A stretch of DNA of 64,000 bases from CAWJFJ01 sp963800065 (lineage in GTDB: Bacteria > Actinomycetota > Acidimicrobiia > Acidimicrobiales > UBA8190). Below the pieces are notes generated by a model. The model worked only from the letters and a program-made list of their open reading frames with translations, did not search any database and had not been told where the DNA came from. The DNA lies in assembly GCA_963800065.1 (NCBI GenBank), contig CAWCZO010000008.1, positions 434,001 through 498,000 on the forward strand, read 5' to 3'. The position numbers and the translations under genes were made by a program. Positions 40,667 to 47,346 of the stretch are shown one piece after another. Position 1 is the stretch's first letter; the number at the start of each line of letters is the position of its first letter.

Positions 40667-43364
40667 GGTGTCTGGCCTCGTCGGGGGGCTCGACGGGTCG
40701 CGTCGATATCCGCAAACGGGCGTCGACGACCATGGCGCCGGCGGGCGTGGCCATGACCGGGTTGCAGTCCGCCTCTCTGAGCTCGGGCAGGTCTTCAGCC
40801 AGCCTGGCCAGGCGAAGCACGAGGTCGATGAGGGCGTCGACATCGACGGGTTCGCTCCCTCGGAATCCTGTGAGAAGAGGGGTGGCTCGCAGCCCGAGGA
40901 CCATGTCCCGGGCGTCGAGATCGGTGACCGGTGTGAGACGCAAAACGTGGTCACCGAGCAATTCCACCGCTGTCCCCCCCAGGCCGAAGAGGATCTGCGG
41001 TCCGAAAGCGGGGTCGACGACGAACCCGGCGATCGTCTCCACCGCGCCGCTGATCATGGGCTGGACGACGGCCCCGGACATGGCCGGACCGAGTGACTGC
41101 CGCATGGACTCGAAGGCGTCGCGGACCTCTCCCTCGGTGCGAAGGTCGAGTCGCACGCCACCCACCTCGGTCTTGTGGACGAGATCGGGACCGAGCGCTT
41201 TCATGGCCACCGGCAGGTACGCCGACGAGGCGGCCGCCGCCTCGTCGGCCTCGGACACCGAAGCGGTCGGGACGCAGGTGATGCCGACGGCGGCGAGGAC
41301 CTCCATGGCCTCGGTCCCGGTGATCCATTCCAGACCCCGTTCTCTGGCGGAGAGCACATGCTGGCGGGCGGCGTTGACGTCCACATCGTCGAGGAGGGGA
41401 ATCGTCCCGGGAGGTCGGGCGCGCCACTGCCCGTACTCCACGGCGTGGGCCAGGGCCCGGACGGCGGTCTCGGGATAGCCGAAGCTCGGGATCGGGCGAC
41501 GCCCGGAGCGCAGGACCGTAGCGGCGGAGGAGGATCCGATGAAGGTGGCCACGACGGGTATGTTCCCATCGGCGTGATGGGCGTCGTCCACGACCCGGAC
41601 GACCGCCGCCGCCACGTCGTCGGCCTCGATCCCGAGGGGTGGGGTGAAGATGACGACGACGCCGTCGACCTCGCCGCTGGCCAACAGGACGTCGAGGCAT
41701 TGACGGTACGTATCAGGCGTGGCCGAGGCGATCAGATCGATGGGGTTGCTCAAACCGGCCCAGGTGGGAAGCCGGGCCCGCAGCTCGCCCTGGACGGCCG
41801 ACGAGAGCTCGGGGACAGACAGCCCGAAGGCCCCGCAGGCGTCAGCGGCCAGGACGCCGGGGCCTCCGGCGTTGCCCACGACCGCCATCCGCCGGCCTCT
41901 CGGCAGAGGTTGGTCGACGAGAACGCCGGCCACATCGAAGAGCTCCTCGATGGTGTCCACCCGTATCACCCCGGTCTGGTGGAAGAGGGCGTCGACGGCC
42001 TGGTCCGAACTGGCCAGGGCGGCGGTATGCGAGGAGGCCGCCCGCGTACCGGCACTCGACCGACCGCTCTTGACCGCCACGATCGGCTTCTGGCGCCCGA
42101 CCCGCCGGGCGATGCGGCTGAACTTCCGGGGATTCCCGAAGGACTCGAGGTAGAGCAGGATGACCCGGGTGGCATCGTCCTGTTCCCACCAGGTGAGCAG
42201 GTCGTTCCCGCTCACGTCGGCCTTGTTCCCCATCGAGACGAACCCCGAGAGACCCAGGCCCCGGGATCGGGCCTCGGACAAGATGGCGATGCCGAGACCA
42301 CCGGACTGGGAGGCGAACCCGATGGCTCCGGGAATCGGTTTCTCAGCGGCGAACGTGGCATTCATGGACACACCGGGGTCCGTGTTGATGACGCCGAAGC
42401 AGTTGGGACCGATGATCCGCATCCCGTTGGCGTGGGCCAGCCGGGCGATCTGACGCTCGGCGACGGCGCCCTCGGCGCCCGCTTCGGCGAATCCGGCGGA
42501 GATGAGGATCAACCCGCCCACCTTCTTGCGCCCGCAGGCGGCGACCACCTCGGCCATGGCCGCCGCCGGGACGGCCACCACTGCCAGATCGACCTCGCCG
42601 GGGACGTCTTCCACCGTGGGCCAGCAGGGAAGGCTGGCCACGGCCGACGCCGACGGGTTGACGGGGTAGACGGGACCCTCGAATCCACCGGCGACGAGGT
42701 TGGTGACGAGTTCGTGTCCGATGGAGCCCGGGGTCCGGGAGGCGCCGATGACGGCGATCGACACCGGCTGAAGCAGTCGTGCCATGGACCGCACGACCGC
42801 CACCCGGTCGCGTTCGTCGGCGGCGGCGACGGCCTCGGGGGAAGGGGAGATATCGAGGACCACGGTCACCACGTCGGCGTCGTGGCTGGACTGGGGGGCG
42901 AATCCGGCGTCGCGCAGGACGTCGCGCATGGCCTGGTTCTCCCACAGGGTCTGGGCGACGAACCGCTTGATGCCGTAGTGGCGCGCCTCGGCGGCCAGCC
43001 GCTCGAGAAGGAGGCTGGACAGGCCCCGCCCGTGGTACGAGTCGTCCACCACGAAACCCACTTCCGCCTCTTCGCTCTCTGGTTCCCGGTCGTACTGGGC
43101 GATGGCCACGATGTCGGCTCCCCGGAGGGCCACCAGGGCGAGATCGTCGCCACCGGTCAGGTGGGTGAGTCGTTCGATCTCCCGCTCGGACAGCCGCGGG
43201 TGGGGCGTGAAGAAGCGCAGCCGTATGCTCTCGGCCGACAACTTGCCGTGAAATGAGACGACCGCCGGAGCATCGTCCGGGAGGATGGGTCTGATCCGGG
43301 CCGTCGAGCCGTCCTTGAGCAGGACGTCGACGTCGCGTCGAGTGTCGTCACTCACGGTTGTCAC
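40659..43364 (-). CDS. GNAT acetyltransferase fused to ADP-forming acetyl-CoA synthetase
   Basis: A 901-residue fusion. The N-terminal ~170 residues are a GNAT domain (GFVVDDSYHGRGLSSLLLERL is the acetyl-CoA motif). Then come a CoA-binding domain (IAVIGASRTPGSIGHELV), the ligase domain with GPNCFG and the phospho-His candidate SSHTAALASSD (His ~446), and a C-terminal ATP-grasp beta subunit (VAMKALGPDLVHKTEVGGVRL). An active ligase would make acetate + ATP from acetyl-CoA. Some relatives are protein lysine acetyltransferases (Pat) regulated by small molecules. GTG 43364 is the preferred start; GTG 43394 is possible. Confidence 0.9.
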   Translation of the reverse strand: MTTVSDDTRRDVDVLLKDGSTARIRPILPDDAPAVVSFHGKLSAESIRLRFFTPHPRLSEREIERLTHLTGGDDLALVALRGADIVAIAQYDREPESEEAEVGFVVDDSYHGRGLSSLLLERLAAEARHYGIKRFVAQTLWENQAMRDVLRDAGFAPQSSHDADVVTVVLDISPSPEAVAAADERDRVAVVRSMARLLQPVSIAVIGASRTPGSIGHELVTNLVAGGFEGPVYPVNPSASAVASLPCWPTVEDVPGEVDLAVVAVPAAAMAEVVAACGRKKVGGLILISAGFAEAGAEGAVAERQIARLAHANGMRIIGPNCFGVINTDPGVSMNATFAAEKPIPGAIGFASQSGGLGIAILSEARSRGLGLSGFVSMGNKADVSGNDLLTWWEQDDATRVILLYLESFGNPRKFSRIARRVGRQKPIVAVKSGRSSAGTRAASSHTAALASSDQAVDALFHQTGVIRVDTIEELFDVAGVLVDQPLPRGRRMAVVGNAGGPGVLAADACGAFGLSVPELSSAVQGELRARLPTWAGLSNPIDLIASATPDTYRQCLDVLLASGEVDGVVVIFTPPLGIEADDVAAAVVRVVDDAHHADGNIPVVATFIGSSSAATVLRSGRRPIPSFGYPETAVRALAHAVEYGQWRARPPGTIPLLDDVDVNAARQHVLSARERGLEWITGTEAMEVLAAVGITCVPTASVSEADEAAAASSAYLPVAMKALGPDLVHKTEVGGVRLDLRTEGEVRDAFESMRQSLGPAMSGAVVQPMISGAVETIAGFVVDPAFGPQILFGLGGTAVELLGDHVLRLTPVTDLDARDMVLGLRATPLLTGFRGSEPVDVDALIDLVLRLARLAEDLPELREADCNPVMATPAGAMVVDARLRISTRPVEPPDEARHLR

Positions 43365-43400
43365 GTCGTCCAGAATGCCGCCAACGGTCACCACCAGGCA

Positions 43401-43414
43401 GGGGAGAAGGTCTC
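43401..43414 (-). promoter_or_regulatory. Weak DosR-like box 19, upstream of GNAT/acetyl-CoA synthetase
   Basis: On minus it reads GAGAC-CTTC-TCCCC, 36 bp before GTG 43364. Spacer and distal arm fit, proximal arm poor. Confidence 0.35.
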
Positions 43415-43543
43415 ATCCGGTCGACCTCCCCGGTGCAGAGCCGGCCCGGGCCGGGCCGGGCCGAGGTGCCTCGGTTCGAGGCGAACGATCGCATAGTGTC
43501 GGGATCGTCACCGGAGCGGCCTCGTCGGCAGAGAGGACAGGAC

Positions 43544-43954
43544 GTGGAGCACAGAGGCGTATTCGAAGAGCTCGGACGAGACGAGTGCTTGGCGCTGATG
43601 TCGACGCAACGCCTGGGGCGGTTCGGTGTCGTGGTAGACGGAGTACCCCTGGTCCTTCCCATGCAATTCCTGTTGGATGGTGAAACGGTAGTCCTCCAGA
43701 CCAACCAGGGAGCGAAGACTCTCCACGCCCCGTTGACGTCCGTGAGCTTCGAGGTCGATCACGTCGACTGGGAGCAGGGGGTGGGATGGAGCGTGATCAT
43801 CCAGGGTATCGGGGAAGACATCTCGACGGCCATCGACGAGCGCTCCGAGGCGCTGCGCGCACTGGCCGTCCACTCATGGGCCCCCCCTCCGGCTGACCGC
43901 TGGCTGATGATCATCCCCCGGGTGATCACCGGCAGGAGAGTGCGGGCTAGCTGA
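43544..43954 (+). CDS. PNPOx-like split-barrel protein
   Basis: A 136-residue split barrel: CLALMSTQRLGRFGVVVDGVPLVLPMQF, VVLQTNQGAKTLHAPLTSVSFEVDHVD, GWSVIIQGIGEDI and PRVITGRRV. The family binds flavin, F420 or related cofactors. The GTG at 43544 follows GAGAGG. No convincing DosR-like box could be found in the GC-rich gap before it. It converges with a paralogue (43947-44396) with an 8-bp overlap. Confidence 0.85.
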   Translation: MEHRGVFEELGRDECLALMSTQRLGRFGVVVDGVPLVLPMQFLLDGETVVLQTNQGAKTLHAPLTSVSFEVDHVDWEQGVGWSVIIQGIGEDISTAIDERSEALRALAVHSWAPPPADRWLMIIPRVITGRRVRAS

Positions 43955-44396
43955 TCGTCTCGTCCTGTCGGTCGCCGGGCTCGACCGGTCGGAAGCGTCG
44001 TCCGCTGATCGTCGCCGTGCGAATGCGGACATAGTGATCGGCACTACCGTCGAGTGCCCAGGCGCGCAACGGCAACTTCCGTGCCGAGGCGATCTCCGCC
44101 GGATCGACGATCTCGCCGGAGCGACCTTGAACGAGGACGCTCCACCCTTGCATTCCTCCGTCGTCGTAACTGTCGACCTCGAAGGCGACGACGGCGCCGG
44201 CCGTCGCTGCGGCCAGCTTGGTGCCGGCGGAGGTTCTGAAAACGACGTCGCCATCACACCAGGCGTAGTTGACGGGGAGGATGACCGGGAGGGCGTTGAC
44301 CGACACGGCGATCCGCCCGACGGACTCCAGGCCGAGCAGCGTGTGACAATCGGCGGCCGGTATCTCCTCGAAGACCACGGTGCCGTGAACGGACAT
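43947..44396 (-). CDS. PNPOx-like split-barrel protein
   Basis: A 149-residue split barrel beginning MSVHGTVVFEEIPAADCHTLLG, with VGRIAVSVNALPVILPVNYAW, VVFRTSAGTKLAAATAGAVVAFEVDSYD, GWSVLVQGRSGEIV and ATISGRRFRP. A DosR-like box lies 36 bp upstream. Downstream neighbour of dosR on the same strand. A good candidate for direct DosR control. Confidence 0.88.
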   Translation of the reverse strand: MSVHGTVVFEEIPAADCHTLLGLESVGRIAVSVNALPVILPVNYAWCDGDVVFRTSAGTKLAAATAGAVVAFEVDSYDDGGMQGWSVLVQGRSGEIVDPAEIASARKLPLRAWALDGSADHYVRIRTATISGRRFRPVEPGDRQDETIS

Positions 44397-44432
44397 GCGG
44401 CCCAGTGTGACTGACGCGCGGAACGCCCACCA

Positions 44433-44446
44433 TGGCCGAAAGTCAC
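44433..44446 (-). promoter_or_regulatory. DosR-like box 20, upstream of split-barrel gene
   Basis: On minus it reads GTGAC-TTTC-GGCCA, 36 bp before the start at 44396. Confidence 0.58.
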
Positions 44447-44473
44447 AAATGGGCGTTATCCCAGGTCTCGGGG

Positions 44474-44509
44474 CCCGGCGTCGCCGCCCTGCGGTGTCAC
44501 TCAGGGTGA
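44474..44509 (+). pseudogene. Vestige of a second pgk 3' end
   Basis: Plus-strand codons here read PGVAALRCHSG followed by TGA; the intact pgk ends PGLAALRCHSG-stop. The last 27 bases match pgk 6086-6112 at 25 positions, and both differences are synonymous (TGC/TGT, TCG/TCA). The remnant overlaps the last codons of dosR on the opposite strand. Both pgk ends lie next to closely related Usp genes on the opposite strand, so a pgk-Usp block was probably duplicated and later eroded. Confidence 0.65.
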
Positions 44510-45166
44510 GCTGAGGCCCCGTCGCTCGGCCAGGCGGGCGGCGAAGGCGGCCGCCTGGGTGCGGCGTTCCATGCCCAGCTTGGCCAGGAGGTTCGACACG
44601 TAGTTCTTGACGGTCTTCTCGGCCAGGAACATCACCTCGCCGATCTGCCGGTTGGTCTGCCCCTCGGCGATGAGGTCGAGGATCCGGCGCTCCTGGGGGG
44701 TGAGGACGGCCAGGGGGTCGTCCGGCTTGGACGGGGCCCGGAGTCGTTCGAGGACCCGCTCGGCGGTGGCGGGATCGAGGAGGCTGTCGCCGCCCGCCAC
44801 CCGGCGGACGGCGTTCACCAGATCGGTCCCGTGGACCTGCTTGAGGACGTACCCGGCCGCTCCCGCCATGATGGCGGTGAGGAGGGCCTCGTCGTCGGCG
44901 TAGCTGGTGAGCATGATGCAGGCCACCTCGGGGTGGGCCGACCGGATCTCGCGGCACACCTCGATCCCGTTCATGGCCGACTCGTCGTCGCCCAGCCGGA
45001 CGTCGAGAACGGCCACGTCCGGCTTCAGCTGGGGTATCTGGCGCAGGGCCTCCTCGGCGGTGGCAGCCTCGCCCACCACGGTCATGTCGTCGTGCGCCCA
45101 CAACAGGTCGCGCACCCCCCGCCGGACGAGCTCGTGGTCGTCGAGGAGGAAGACACGGACCGTCAT
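44501..45166 (-). CDS. dosR: DosR/DevR-like NarL-family response regulator
   Basis: A 221-residue regulator. Receiver domain: acidic pair DD (9-10), phospho-acceptor Asp55 (VAVLDVRL), Thr in LTSY (~87), Lys109 (GYVLK). LuxR-type HTH (150-210): LTPQERRILDLIAEGQTNRQI and LAEKTVKNYVSNLLAKLGME, nearly the same as M. tuberculosis DosR, including the Lys-x2-Lys-Asn DNA-contact residues. It would bind the 5-4-5 boxes listed here. ATG 45166 is preferred over 45175 because GGGGAG then sits just upstream and the protein starts like DosR. Downstream of flavodoxin and Usp genes behind a box, suggesting autoregulation. Confidence 0.92.
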   Translation of the reverse strand: MTVRVFLLDDHELVRRGVRDLLWAHDDMTVVGEAATAEEALRQIPQLKPDVAVLDVRLGDDESAMNGIEVCREIRSAHPEVACIMLTSYADDEALLTAIMAGAAGYVLKQVHGTDLVNAVRRVAGGDSLLDPATAERVLERLRAPSKPDDPLAVLTPQERRILDLIAEGQTNRQIGEVMFLAEKTVKNYVSNLLAKLGMERRTQAAAFAARLAERRGLSSP

Positions 45167-45217
45167 GCTCCCCATCTTGCCAGATCGGCTGCGGGGCGAG
45201 CTCGGATCCCGATCCCC

Positions 45218-45610
45218 TCAGCGGATCACCAGGACGGGCAGGTGTCCGAGGTGAAGGACCTTGTGAGTGGTGCTGCCGACGAGGAGACCCTTCAGGTCGC
45301 TCATTCCCCGGCAGCCCATCACGATCACGGAGGCTCCGCACCCTCGCGCCTCGTCCAGGATCTCGAGCGCCACGAGGTTGGTGGGCGAGGAACGCACGAC
45401 ACCGGTCGCCTTCACTCCGGCGTCGACCAATTCCGTCACGGCCCCGTTGAGAAGGCGGTCCGCCTCATCGCGCTCCTCCAGGACGTCGCTCTGGCGGACG
45501 TGGACGATACGGACGGTCGCCCCTCCCTGTTGCGCCAGCTCCGTTGTCGCTGCCAACGCCAGCCTGTCGTACTCGGAACCGTCCACCGCTACCAGGATGT
45601 GCTCGAACAT
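45218..45610 (-). CDS. Universal stress protein, paralogue of 6177-6593
   Basis: A 130-residue Usp. It starts MFEHILVAVDGSEYD and ends with the ATP-binding GCRG-x9-GST. Its last ~69 residues match the Usp at 6177-6593 at about 62 positions, while the middle region is shorter and different. AAGGAGA supports the ATG at 45610. It sits between flavodoxin (34 bp upstream) and dosR (51 bp downstream), so the three likely share a transcript from box 21. Confidence 0.93.
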   Translation of the reverse strand: MFEHILVAVDGSEYDRLALAATTELAQQGGATVRIVHVRQSDVLEERDEADRLLNGAVTELVDAGVKATGVVRSSPTNLVALEILDEARGCGASVIVMGCRGMSDLKGLLVGSTTHKVLHLGHLPVLVIR

Positions 45611-45644
45611 CGTGTCTCCTTCCGGACGCGGGCCGCGGCCCCCG

Positions 45645-46190
45645 CTAAACGCCTGGGGCCGCCAGCCTGGCGACCCGCTCGGCCAAGCCCGCCCCCCAGA
45701 GGCGTGCCCGCTCGAGTTCACCGGACAAGAGGTGGCTCTTCTTGTCGACCAGAAAACTCTCCGGAGGGGCGACCAGGGTCATTCCGTGACGAGTCAGCTG
45801 ACGGCCGATCGCTTTGGACGCTCGACCGGTGAACACGACGGGCGACTTTATGCGGGTGTCGAAGGCTGCTGCGTTAGCCCGATTCCGTTCGATGGAGGCG
45901 AGCCACTCCCGTACGCCGGGCCCGGCGTCGGCTCCAGGCTCGAGCTCCAGGTCGCTGGCGGGGTCGGAGGCGTGAAGCGGGGCACCCCGCCGGGTGGAAG
46001 GCCGCGACATGCTCCACCCCTGTGTCGGACCACCGACGACGACGAAGTCAGCACCATCGAGCACATTCGGTTGGGCATCGACGACGCAGACAAGACGGAC
46101 ATCGTTGCTCAGACCGAGTGCTTCGGCAACCGCCTCGGCGATCCGGCGCGTGCATCCGAACATTGACTCGTAGACGATGACAACTCGCAC
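45645..46190 (-). CDS. Flavodoxin-domain protein
   Basis: A 181-residue protein with the FMN-phosphate loop VIVYESMFGCTRRIAEAV at the N-terminus and VVVGGPTQGWSMSRPST for the flavin ring. It is longer than simple flavodoxins, with a C-terminal region (FTGRASKAIGRQLTRHG, PPESFLVDKKSHLLSGELERARLWG) seen in actinobacterial flavodoxin-like proteins. Likely a low-potential electron carrier or quinone-linked flavoprotein. GTG 46190 follows GAGGAGC. First gene of the flavodoxin-Usp-dosR unit, with a DosR-like box 64 bp upstream. Confidence 0.88.
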   Translation of the reverse strand: MRVVIVYESMFGCTRRIAEAVAEALGLSNDVRLVCVVDAQPNVLDGADFVVVGGPTQGWSMSRPSTRRGAPLHASDPASDLELEPGADAGPGVREWLASIERNRANAAAFDTRIKSPVVFTGRASKAIGRQLTRHGMTLVAPPESFLVDKKSHLLSGELERARLWGAGLAERVARLAAPGV

Positions 46191-46254
46191 GGCCGCTCCT
46201 CTCGACTCTCGTGGGACCACCCCTCACCGTCTCACGAAGGTCTAGGAGTGGATA

Positions 46255-46268
46255 GGGTCGAACGTCCC
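46255..46268 (-). promoter_or_regulatory. DosR-like box 21, flavodoxin-Usp-dosR / Usp divergent gap
   Basis: Minus GGGAC-GTTC-GACCC, a consensus match, 64 bp before the flavodoxin start. It also lies 101 bp before the divergent Usp at 46370. Its position would let DosR control its own operon. Confidence 0.72.
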
Positions 46269-46369
46269 TGTCTCGGAGCGGAACACCGCTCGGACTCCGC
46301 CGGATCTCATATGGTGAGGGATGTTGCCATCGAGACTGTCGAACGACAAGCTTGGCGAAGGAGAGAGCC

Positions 46370-46822
46370 GTGCCCAGTACGCCATCAGAACCCGTGCGCC
46401 GCATCGTGGTGGGGATCGACGGTTCGCCGACGTCGGTGGCCGCCCTGGAGTGGGCGGTACACCAGGCCGAGCTGACCGGATCTGCCCTCGAGGCTGTGAC
46501 GACATGGGAGTGGCCGACCAACTACGGATGGGCCTTTCCCTTCCCCTCCGACTACGACCCCGCAGTGGACGCCGAGAAGATGCTCGCCGGTGTCGTGGAG
46601 CCGTTCCGATCCGGCCACCCCGATCTGCCCATTCGGTCGAGAGTCATCGAGGGCCACCCGGCACCGGTGTTGGTGGAGGCGTCCAGAGGAGCGGATCTCC
46701 TCGTCGTCGGCAGTCGTGGCCACGGAGAGTTCGCCGGGATGTTGATCGGCTCGGTCAGCGAGCACTGCGTCACGAACGCCCACTGCCCGGTCCTGGTCCT
46801 GCGGCGACGCGACGCCTCGTGA
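46370..46822 (+). CDS. Universal stress protein
   Basis: A 150-residue Usp: RRIVVGIDGSPTSVAALEWAV at the N-terminus and ATP-binding GSRG-x9-GS (GSRGHGEFAGMLIGSVS) at the end, with the common middle motif TTWEWPTNYGW. GTG 46370 is chosen for AAGGAGAG at correct distance. Divergent from the flavodoxin-dosR unit and sharing box 21. Not closely related to the two near-identical Usp genes. Confidence 0.92.
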   Translation: MPSTPSEPVRRIVVGIDGSPTSVAALEWAVHQAELTGSALEAVTTWEWPTNYGWAFPFPSDYDPAVDAEKMLAGVVEPFRSGHPDLPIRSRVIEGHPAPVLVEASRGADLLVVGSRGHGEFAGMLIGSVSEHCVTNAHCPVLVLRRRDAS

Positions 46823-46835
46823 CCCGGTAGGACCA

Positions 46836-46849
46836 AGGACTCTTGGCGC
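46836..46849 (+). promoter_or_regulatory. Weak DosR-like box 22, upstream of split-barrel gene
   Basis: AGGAC-TCTT-GGCGC: one mismatch per arm, 29 bp before the ATG at 46879. Confidence 0.4.
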
Positions 46850-46878
46850 CCTGTCGGTCGGCCCGTCATAGTGGTGCC

Positions 46879-47346
46879 ATGTGGATTGATCAACGTGGAT
46901 CCGAGATCCTCACCGTGCCTGAGTGCCTTCGACTTCTGGCGCTGGCCGCCAAGGAGGATCACGTCGGCCGGTTGGCGGTGGTCAGCGGTCAGTCCCCCGT
47001 GGTGGTACCCCTGAACTTCGTCTTCCACGACGGCGGCGTGCTGGTGCGCATCGGACCGGGTCGCCTGTCGGAGCTGGTGCCGGGCTCGCTGGTGGCCTTC
47101 GAGGTCGACCGGGTCGAGCCCGACCGGGGCCAGGCGTGGAGCGTCCTGGTCCGGGGGCTGGCGTCGGCGCCCGCCGGAGGCGACACCCTCACCGAGGGAG
47201 CGATGGTGCCCGAGCCCTGGGTTCCCCAGCCCGGACACATGGTGCTGTTCATCCGTCCCGACGTCGTCTCCGGTCGCCGCTTCCGCCTGGTCATTCGCGA
47301 CGAGCGCGCTGACCAGGCCGGTTCGTCCGGCCCCGATCCCGTGTGA
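46879..47346 (+). CDS. PNPOx-like split-barrel protein
   Basis: A 155-residue split barrel: CLRLLALAAKEDHVGRLAVV, SPVVVPLNFVFHDGGVLVRIG, LVAFEVDRVEPDRGQAWSVLVRG, and PDVVSGRRFRLV. Fifth member of the family in the window. Its TGA overlaps the GH65 start (GTGA), so the two are translationally coupled, linking a flavin-type protein to a sugar phosphorylase in one unit. Confidence 0.87.
   Translation: MWIDQRGSEILTVPECLRLLALAAKEDHVGRLAVVSGQSPVVVPLNFVFHDGGVLVRIGPGRLSELVPGSLVAFEVDRVEPDRGQAWSVLVRGLASAPAGGDTLTEGAMVPEPWVPQPGHMVLFIRPDVVSGRRFRLVIRDERADQAGSSGPDPV

Noticed and set aside
43441..43465. GGGCC repeats before the split-barrel gene at 43544
   Set aside because: Low-complexity CCGGG repeats give several half-sites but no properly spaced second arm.
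43947..45341. Long minus-strand frame extending the split-barrel gene through the dosR region
   Set aside because: The upstream part is an out-of-frame shadow of dosR and Usp rich in Arg/Pro/Gly. The split-barrel protein clearly starts at 44396.
46231..46244. CTCAC-GAAG-GTCTA as a second box beside box 21
   Set aside because: Only the spacer and part of the proximal arm fit. Too weak beside a perfect site 11 bp away.
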